Shown here: positions 1-8,200 of the stretch, piece by piece
How the letters are laid out: each line of letters opens with the position of its first letter
How positions within the stretch are numbered: position 1 is the stretch's first letter
Assembly: GCA_036940085.1 (NCBI GenBank)
Contig: JALLBK010000426.1
Coordinates: 1-12,992 of the forward strand
Source: Discostella pseudostelligera
Taxonomy: Eukaryota; Bacillariophyta; Thalassiosirophyceae; Thalassiosirales; Thalassiosiraceae
Direction of reading: 5' to 3'
Length of the DNA stretch: 12,992 nucleotides
Program-made: the position numbers and the translations under genes
The notes under the pieces: generated by a model
What the model was told of the DNA's origin: nothing
Seen by the model: the letters and a program-made list of their open reading frames with translations, nothing else
Databases searched by the model: none

Positions 1-29
1 TCGACAAATTTGCGCGCGTCCTCACCTCA

Positions 30-317
30 TTCAAATGCATCTCCTCCCTCAAACACGAGACTTTTTGAGTTCCTCCAATTCGATCGGCTTCCTTTGGCCA
101 GTATATCGACGACAAATGTAGGCGGAAGCTGTAATGCCGTTCACCCCCAACAATATATGCGACGAATCGGCATAGGCATCGATTTCGACGTCTTCGTCGC
201 CACCGCCTTCAAAATCTATCTCCTCCCACAAAAACGCAAATTTTCGACCCGGACCACTTTGATCAGCTTCCTTTGGTTGTCATATTGACGATCAAATGCA
301 AGCGGGAGCTGTAATGC
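30..317. repeat. Diverged tandem duplication, period about 178 bases
   Basis: Copy 1 (from about 30 to 137) and copy 2 (from about 208 to 317) align with one-base gaps. The best block is 82-137 against 261-317: both begin GATC(G/A)GCTTCCTTTGG, share ATAT(C/T)GACGA, and end in AGCTGTAATGC. I estimate about 80 percent identity in this block and lower outside it. The spacer between copies also aligns weakly with sequence after copy 2 (CGCCACCGCC near 199 against CGCCGCCACC near 362), suggesting a partial third unit. Matching frames of the two copies contain stops, so this is old non-coding or decayed sequence. Confidence 0.65.
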
Positions 318-434
318 GGCACATATCCGACAACGAGAAGTATTTCGAGCGGAGACTAGAGCGCCGCCACCATCCAGAAAAATTGAAATCGAACCCGATC
401 ATTGAATATCTCGCGCCCCTGAGCTCCAATCCAA

Positions 435-491
435 AATCGCCCTCGTATAGCAACTTTAAATGGCATAACGAAGGGGCATAGGAGGGCGATT
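435..491. repeat. Inverted repeat / stem-loop
   Basis: AATCGCCCTC at 435-444 is the exact reverse complement of GAGGGCGATT at 482-491. After one mismatch (445 against 481) the pairing continues for three more pairs, giving 13 of 14 paired and a loop of about 29 bases. There is no T-run next to it and no target-site duplication that I can identify, so neither a terminator nor a miniature transposon end can be claimed. Confidence 0.5.
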
Positions 492-587
492 GCCGTGTCA
501 TGGTCCATGTGCTGAGATATCGCTTACCCAAGGTGATGATGCAATGATACCAAAATCCAGCTGAGTGCCAATTTCCCGAGAAGACGA

Positions 588-836
588 TTTCCCGCCACAA
601 ATTTAAATTTCCCGCCAAAATAAAAATATTTGGCGGGCCGGAATGGCCTGAACCCCCTAGATATGGGCACAGAGTTTTGGCGGGAATTATTTTCAAATTT
701 GGCGCGGCTGTCCGTCGTCCCGCGTCGGTGGCATGGTCGGTGAGGCAATTGATCCAGTCTGTCCGTCGGGCGGCGAATCGATTTTGTAGGAATTGGTAGA
801 CTCTACGAAGCCAATACCAGAAAGTTTGGCGGGAAA
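588..836. promoter_or_regulatory. Cluster of six E2F/DP-type motifs
   Basis: Six matches to the E2F core occur in 249 bases: TTTCCCGCCA (588-597), TTTCCCGCCAAA (608-619), TTTGGCGGGC (629-638), TTTGGCGGGAA (676-686), TTTGGCGCG (698-706) and TTTGGCGGGAAA (825-836). The second and last are the same full 12-mer in opposite orientation. The first two sit 20 bases apart on either side of the palindrome AAATTTAAATTT (599-610). E2F/DP factors bind TTTSSCGC-type sites in genes expressed at G1/S. The cluster lies 87 to 335 bases upstream of the ligase start at 923, so it may drive that gene or an unseen leftward gene. Binding is inferred from motif match only. Confidence 0.6.
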
Positions 837-922
837 CACGCATATCGTCATCTACTGTCCGTGGTCTCGTGGTCTCACTCTGTCTCACTGCTCGCACCGA
901 TCGGCGATGTGCTGGAATTGCC

Positions 923-2174
923 ATGGCTGCCGCATCTGTAGTAGCGTCAACCCGGAAGCATGTCTACCACTGCGCTCAATCGCTTCTGATTCGTCGCCTC
1001 CGTGGCACTGCCATTGATCGGCCAAAAGTATCATGGCTAGATCTTCGCGGCACTGGACTCTCGGCCATTGAACGTCTCGCCATTGAGGAGTTGTTGCTTC
1101 GACATGATCCGCGACAACGGTGCTGGGCAATTATTGGTGTGCATGAACCCAACGAGAATCGAATACTGAATAATATCAATCTACCTGATTATTATGCACC
1201 GACTTCTCATCAAAATTCGGAGGAGGATACTTTTGGCCATGACTTCAAAGAGAGGAACACAAGTTGTGCCATCATCATGGGTATTGGCGGGAAGGCAGAA
1301 CGTCTCATCGATCTCGATTCGGCAAGGAAGGATGGTGCATTGATCATTAAACGATTTAGTGGTGGTGGTACTGTTGTTGTTGATCATTCATCATTGTGGA
1401 CGACTTTTATTGGGCGGAATGAAATATTGCCAAATGTGGCGCCATTTCCACGAGAAATTATGCAATGGAGTGCCGATGCCATTTTTGGACCTGCCTTTGA
1501 TCGATGGAACAAAGCGATACAACAGCAACACCCTGTGCATGATATTGTGACAAGAGAGAACAATAAAAGACAAACACTCATAGCTCATGGAAAATCGTGT
1601 GGACTCTGCGGTGGGGATTTCGAGTCTATTGCACTTCCTTCCACCGATAATTTTACGTCGCTCCAACAGACAAGTACAACGTCCACTCTTCCGACATTTC
1701 GATTAAAAGAAAATGATTATATACTTGACTCTATACATGGTGAACGCAAAATTGGTGGAAATGCTCAAGCCATTGTAAGTGGGTAAGTACAAATCTCTCC
1801 TTCAATCGAATTGTTATTTTTGTCGAGAGCGAATTGCTGATGACAACGAATGCATTCCTCATCGCAGTGGATTTCTTCATCATACGAGCTTCCTATGGGA
1901 CTGGGACAACAACAATATGAATTACCTCAAACTCCCCGACAAGCGTCCCGCGTACCGTGGTGATCGCTCTCACGATGACTTCTTAGTTCGATTGAAAGAT
2001 CATTACGGTAAGTATTCTACCAAGAATTCATTATTTGACTATGTGAAACATGCAATGCATGACAGGTTTCATATGGAAGAGACGACATTGCGAGATGTGA
2101 TCAAAATAGCAAATGATCAATTTGGTGGATTGCAACAATGGTTTGATGGTAAATGCCGGACAAGGGTAGTATAG
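923..2174 (+). CDS. Plant-type lipoate-protein ligase (BPL/LplA/LipB fold), two exons, probably mitochondrial
   Basis: Exons 923-1782 and 1868-2174 give 388 residues. The family activates lipoate with ATP and attaches it to the lysine of E2 and glycine-cleavage H subunits. The lipoyl-AMP loop is RFSGGGTVVVD (about 144-154) and the catalytic-lysine motif is KIGGNAQAI (about 276-284, K276). After the splice the frame continues GGFLHHTSFLWD, then LPDKRPAYRGDRSHDDF, matching plant LPLA proteins, which lack the bacterial C-terminal accessory domain. The start at 923 has G at +4 (CCATGGC) and opens a basic, acid-free leader rich in A, S and R, as in mitochondrial presequences; an in-frame ATG at 869 would add 18 residues. 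About 65 residues (roughly 193-258, with CGLCGG) are inserted relative to plant homologues as I recall them. The product could be octanoate- rather than lipoate-preferring. Confidence 0.85.
1783..1867 (+). other. Intron of the lipoate-protein ligase (85 bases)
   Basis: The donor GTAAGTAC at 1783 and acceptor CATCGCAG ending at 1867 join GG to T, making a glycine codon and restoring the conserved reading frame into GFLHHTSFLWD. An identical GTAAGT eight bases upstream (1775) would shift the frame and is therefore not the productive donor. Confidence 0.85.
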
Positions 2175-2290
2175 ATGTAACTTCATCCGTAAATTATCAA
2201 TAGAATAATATTGCTCGACTCGTTTATTCATGAAATACAAGGATGTTTCCTATCTACCCCCACATAATATATATATTGCATCTGTTTCCC
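2175..2290. other. Convergent intergenic gap between ligase and TPR stop codons
   Basis: Only 116 bases separate the two stop codons, which face each other. The sequence is AT-rich, with AATTATCAATAGAATAATATTG near 2191-2212 and ATATATATAT near 2268. Both 3' untranslated regions must fit here or overlap, giving antisense complementarity between the mRNAs. I see no further gene. Confidence 0.6.
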
Positions 2291-5200
2291 TTACGCCTCG
2301 TCTCCTGCAACCTCACCATCGGGAACCTCACCTTCCTCTTTCTGCGATTCTGACTGTGTCGGTTGTTCCTTTACTTCAGCGGATGCTGTAGAGAGTGGAA
2401 GAGTCGCAATCCCACCCCCAAATGGACTAGCCCCAAAAGTAGTTTGTGTTCCACCGAAGCCTCCACCAAAAGGTGAAGCCAAACCCTTTCCAAACGAGGC
2501 CAAAGTCTGTGCGGCAGTCAATGAAGTTCCAGAAGGAACTGCAAGTGTGATATTGGCCGACTTGCCGAAGACAAATTTGCCAGGCACTCCACCCGATTTG
2601 CCAGGTGGAGTGAGATTTAGGAATGCCTCGCTGCCACCTGGCTTTTGATCCTCCTTCTCATCCGACCCATCGGGTGATTTCTTGGCAAGTTCCCCAAATG
2701 AAAAGGTAGTTGTAGTACCGCTACCAAATGCAACAGTGGTGGGAGCTGCGCCGCCAAGCGGGAGAACAGGACTACCAAATGTAGGTGCCGGAGTCCCAAA
2801 GAAAGAAGGTTTGGGACAATCAGGTTCGGATGGCATAGGAGTTGCTTTGGGAATGGGAAGTGTGGTGACAGTCGCACTAGATCCGAACACAAACGGTTTT
2901 GACGTGGTGACATCGGAGGCAGAAGGGGCTACTTTTGTTGAATTTACTTCGGCGTTTTCTAGAACGGGCGACAATGGTGATTTCTGGTCAGCTGTGGATA
3001 TTTCAATTACAGTCTCGGCAGACTTGTTGTCGATGCCCGCCGCAGCCTCGCCTGGACCTTCATTGGCAGGAGTAGATTCCGTTTTCAGCTTCTTTGCGGA
3101 TAGCTGCTTTTCGGCTTCTAATTTTCTTGCCAATGCGGCAGCCTTTTTCCTCTTCATCCTGAGTATTAATCAATAAGTACAGTGTTAGAGCTTGACTGTC
3201 TCGAGGGAGCACGGAAAGACAAAAAATGAATACGAGTAAACTTACAGCTCCAATTTCATTTTCATTTCGTCCTCCTTCTTTGATTCCGCAGTGGTGGCTT
3301 GATTCTCCGCAGTTGAAGCCGACGTGCCAGCAGAATCAGCCGATGGGGTAGTAGTTGTGACAATAGGCTTCTTCGTAAACTTCTTCGACATGGGGAGTTT
3401 AGTGCTTCCAGCAGCTGTTGCGGTGGGCTTCTCCGAGACAACCGCTGTCGATGTCGTTGATGGCACAACCTTCTCCGAACCAAGCTTCTTAAGCACAATC
3501 TTCTTTTGAGTAGGAACTGCGGTACTCTCGGCAACTGGCTTAGTTTCAATGACAGGCGGATTCACCACATTCGCAGTAACTGCTTCCGTGGCAGCCTTCT
3601 TAATCGGCGGTGCATCAGAAATTTCAACAGCCGACCCTGGGACGACATTCTTTTTTGGTGCGTTTGCTTTGCGCTTTCTCCCCTTTTTCTTTTCCAAATC
3701 TGTTGCGGCAGCAACGGCGTTTTGATCTGCAGCTTTATCTAACACTATCTCAACGGTTTCTGCTGTTAATGCAGGCTGCGCTTCAGACAAAGACATGTCT
3801 TTTGCTTTTGTACTCTCGACAAGTTGCACCTCGTCCACGTCTATTACTTCAGCTGGAGGTGACGACATTTCTGCACCTCCTGTCCCCGCTCCCACTTGGG
3901 GTTTCTCACTTGTCGCTGACGAAGATTGCTGGACAGCCTCGATTGCAGGAGCAGAAGCTGGAACGGTGGTATTGGATGCGACGACGAGTTGTTCCTTCAA
4001 CGAAGCAATTTCCAGCTGCAGCGATTCCTCTGACGCTTTCGCCTTGATTTCGCTGGCCTTCGTTGCTTGCAAATTGGTTTGCATCGTGCCCATTATTTTC
4101 TAAGATGAATAATAAATCAAACGAGATGAGGTAGGATTGACTGTCGACAGCGGCGAAGGACTATTGCATCTTAACATACCTTGAGGCTAGTTACCCTCGC
4201 ATTAAGTGCGTTCACTTCAGACTTTGCCGCAGTGAGGTCTGTCTCTGTCTGTTTTGCCGCGGCCTAATCAAAAGAAAGCAACACCTCATCAGTGAAGGCA
4301 GTTATCGAAAATACAACAACACAACAGACTGGTATGCGGTTTGTACTTACCTGTGCATCTGCGGCCTTCTTCATCGCAAGAATATTCGATTTGGCGGATT
4401 TGGTTAATTCTTCTTTTTCCTTCTTGATTTTCTCGAGTGCCGCCTTGAATGCTCCAATTGATGCTTTCTGTGATGCAACCTCCTTATTGAGGCTAGAAAT
4501 AAGGGCATCGGCTTTGGTTGCGCTGGCCTCTGCTTGAGATTTAAGCGAAGCAATTTCACTCTTCAGTTGCTCAACGCTTGCGAGCGCTTGAGCATGTTCC
4601 TCGGGATCGATCTGATTGAATTTGGAAACGAGGCTATGCACACGCTTCTTCCACGCCTCGACTTCTTGTGACAAACTATCCTTCTCAGCCTCCAAAGACG
4701 ATCGCAAAATTTCCATATTTTTTACCTGCTCTATCTGTGAAGCTGTCGATGACTTGAACAAATTGAATTCTGTTGTGACATCCGAGAGTTTCTTAGTCAC
4801 CTTTTGTGATTCCTCGCGCAGCATCGTGTTACTTTCGCGGATTAGGACAAGTTGATCCTCTGCACTTTTGAGCTTGGAACGAAGATTATCAATTTCCAAT
4901 ACGGATGTACCACCAGCGCCTTCAATAATAGTCTCTTCTCTCAGAACCTTTAACTCGGACCTGGCCTCCTCAAGGCTTCGTTTGGCAAGCTCAGCAGCGG
5001 CTCGCTCGCGCTCCGAAGAACGCTTCACGGATGCGAGATCTGCCTCCAGCATAGTGCATTCAGACTGTTTGAATTTGAGAAGTTCACGTAGATCCGAGAG
5101 CTGCTTTTCCCCGTCTGAGACAACGGAGCCAGTTGCATCTCCAGCAGCTTCAACACTCGACGATTCATCCCCGATAATACGCGAAACCTTGTCAGACTGA

Positions 5201-8200
5201 AATTTCTTTACGGTAGCTGACAGCGACGCCATTTGATCATGTAGTAGGTTATTCTGACTGCGCATCGCCTCAAGTCTCGACTTGGCCTCCTGCAACGATT
5301 CTTCAAGCTTCGTCTTCGTCAATTCCCATGTCACTTTCTCGGCCTCAAATTCCGCTAAGGACGACGCGAGCTGAGACTCGGCACTTTCTCGAAGGCGCTG
5401 TTCTGACTCCAAAGCTGACCGAGCGATGCGCAGTTCGGTCCGAGCTTCCGCGTGCAATGCTAATTCGCGCTCGTAGTTGACTTTGGCGTTCTTGGCATCG
5501 AGCTGATATCGTTTTGCTTCCGCCGTCAAAGAATCCGTCCTCGCAATAGCCTTGGCCGCATTCTCATTTGATCCAACAAGCTGTGCCGTAAGTGAATCAA
5601 CCTTTGCATTTAACTCATTGATTGCCTTTTCCTTCTCACCGCGGTGGGACATTAGATCGTTCGTCAATTCAACCACAGACTCGCGTTGAGACTGTTCCGA
5701 CTTTCGCAGTTTCTCCAACGTCAAAGTTGTTTCCTCTTTATACTTCGTTGACGCCGCAGTAAGTTCGGCTAGCTGAGCTTCGCTCGACTTCGCAATGGCT
5801 TGATAATCAGCAATTCTTTTCTGCGCTAACTCTAGTTCAGACTTCGCCGATTCAAGCTCAGAGGATAATGAAACTATTTTTGCCTCGGCTGCCTCCTCGG
5901 CGCTTGTGTCAATAGTCACATCGCCTAGTTTGACCTTTGCGGCCGTAAGCTCCTTTTCGGTTGTCTTGAGATTTAACGTAAGTTCTTGAATTTTCACCTT
6001 CAATTTCGAGCCTTCCAACTTAGCTTTCGTCGCTTCGACTGTCGCTGCCTCCTTCTGAGCGGTCAGATCCTTCACAACCAGCTCCAAATCGGCGATCTTG
6101 CCCTCCAACTTTTGATTGGCCGTAGAGTATTTTGTGTCATCGTCAGACTTCAATTCCTTCAGATGAAGGAGCTCTTCCTGCAAATTTTCGAGCGCGGCCT
6201 CCGACTTCGCTGTGAGGCTGGCTTCGATGCGCTGGACCGATGTCAGGAGGGTCTCCTGTCTGGCAAGTTCTGAGCGAAGTGCACTTGCCTCGGACTCAAT
6301 CCGTTTCTCATTCGAAGTAGTTGTTTCAAGCTGAACTTCGAGTAGCCTCATCTTTGAAGTAGCCTGTGATTAGTTGATGAAACAGTAATGAGTGAGCATT
6401 CCACATTACACCTTCTCGCAATAAAAAGGAACTGAACAACAACTTCACTCACCTGCTGATACTGCTGCTCCTTCTTGGCCAACTCGCTCCTCACTGCTTC
6501 TAAATGACTTTCTGTCTTCCCCAATAATTCCTCTAACTCGGTCCTGCGTCGTGATTCACTTTCGTTCTCTGACTTCGCCATCGCCAACGAGATTTCAAGA
6601 CGTTCCACCTGGCCTTGGTAATGCGAGACATCAATCTCAAGCCGAGCCGCAGTAGCCTTGGCAGTCGTAAGGTCGCCGCGCAAACGTTCATTCGATGTGG
6701 TCAATTCTTCGGCATGGGCATTGACGCGTGCCAATCGAACCTCCAATGCCTCCCGTTCATGTTTCGAGGATGATGCTTCCACTTTCCACTTCGCCACCTC
6801 CTCCGCGAGGTCGCGATTCCTCGCCTCAATGAGCGGTAGTTGCTCCACACGCGCATCTATCAACGCAAGCTGGTCCGTGGTTGTTCCCTCCTGTGCAAGC
6901 AGAAGTGGAGCATCATTCTTCGCAACCAGGGCTCTGTACAAATCGCGTTGGTGGACAATTCCCGCCACAAGCTTCGCCTGGGTCTCCCTCTCCTCACGCA
7001 ATGCGCTCACCTCAGATCGGAGTGAATTTAATTCAATAGCATCGGGATCATTCTTGATTTTAACCTCCAATTCAGCAATCTTCGTTGTCAAAACATGATG
7101 ATCACGCAATAACTTTTGATTCTGTTTCTGCAGCGTTGCAATGCCATCGAACGATACAAAGTCCCCAGCCTGAGCCGCGCGACGTTGGAGGAGACTTTGA
7201 ACTTGCGTCGCTAGGTCTACATTCTCCTTCTTCCATTCGGCACATTCCCGCTCCAGTTGTCCATTTCGTAATTCCAAATCCTGATTATCGGCACGAATGT
7301 CAACATACTCTCGTCGAGCATACTCAAGGCGCTCTCGCGTCACCTCCAATTCCTCCAAGGCACCCTCAAGCTCCAATTGACGTTGATGGAATATGGGAGT
7401 TTTCGCGGCCACATCGCGATGAATCCGATCGATGATTATCTTGAGCTTTTGATTCTCATGTCGTTCTGCGCGAAGATCATCCTCGGTCTCGGCTAATCGG
7501 GTGTACAGGTCGGTGAGGCCAAGCGGACCACCACCATCGTCAAGTAACAAAAGATTCGACGAGTCATCTTCCCCCGCTGCTGCTCCTCCTCCTCCAGATC
7601 CACCCTCAATCATCCTTCGACCACTAATGCTACGACGTCGGGGCGTGCCACCCCTCCCTAATATTTCCTCCTCCATCGTCAATTTCGCCTCCTCAGCCAA
7701 TCGGGCCCTCTCTTCCAATTCTTGCACTTTCCGTCCCTCCTCCTCCCGCAAACGTGTCAATGCCTCCTCCATCATTTCCGTATATTGTCGACGTATCTCC
7801 TCCTCCCGAGCCGATGCCACGTCCGATGCTTTCCGTGCCATTTCGGTCATACTTGCCACCTCGCGCTGCAATGCTCCATATCGATCTTCGGCAAGTGATG
7901 CCCGTTGATCTTTCAGCATGACCAATTCTCGTTCCTTATTCAAATCTTGTTCCAGTAATTCATACTGAGATGTATACTCCAATTCCTTCTCATGGAATTG
8001 TTTCCTTAATCGATCCATTTCTTTGGAAAGTCGTTCATTCGATATTCGCATCGAGGATAATTCCCCATCCCGTCGTTCTAGTGATGCACGCACTCGATCT
8101 AATGCTCCCCTCACTTCACGTATCTCCTTGGAATGATTCCGTTCTGACAAAGCCAGTACTTCATTCTTATTGGATACTTCCCCCTCGAGATAATTGGAAT

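Larger units (their letters stand above)
1..922. other. Intergenic/promoter region without a supportable gene
   Basis: No reading frame here looks like a real protein. Frames of 60 to 210 codons exist on both strands, but none shows a recognisable domain, and the two copies of the internal duplication are interrupted by stops when read in matching frames. The left part (about 30-317) is a diverged tandem duplication, 435-491 is an inverted repeat, and 588-836 is a run of TTTGGCGGGAAA-like motifs. The right part is most simply the promoter and 5' leader of the lipoate ligase that starts at 923. A gene lying to the left and transcribed leftward could share the promoter, but its body is not visible. 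Confidence 0.6.

Noticed and set aside
10..288. Plus-strand 92-codon frame and minus-strand 60-codon frame in the left repeat
   Set aside because: The second repeat copy carries stops in the corresponding frames and no protein motif is recognisable.
292..924. Minus-strand 210-codon open frame across the ligase promoter
   Set aside because: It runs through the E2F-motif cluster, starts exactly over the ligase start codon, shows no domain, and its end overlaps the decayed duplication. More likely a chance frame.
1270..1290. TTGGCGGGAAGG inside the ligase coding exon as another E2F site
   Set aside because: It encodes the conserved-looking IGGKAE segment, so the match is explained by codons and is isolated from the promoter cluster.
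2008..2065. Possible second intron in the ligase (GTAAGTATT ... GACAG, 58 bases)
   Set aside because: Splicing would shift the frame and stop after about 12 codons. The unspliced reading continues with sequence resembling the C-terminal helix of plant lipoate ligases, and 58 bases is shorter than every other intron here. It remains a cryptic site.
2682..3176. Plus-strand frames of 100-165 codons opposite TPR exons 4 and 5
   Set aside because: Antisense shadows of Ala/Ser/Glu-rich exons; they have no domains and cross the intron boundaries of the real gene.
4264..6351. The 695-codon coiled-coil frame as a separate gene starting at 6351
   Set aside because: The preceding exon ends at a perfect GTGAGT donor and joins in phase. 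The TPR-specific motifs continue in the correct order across the junction, so it is exon 2 of one gene.
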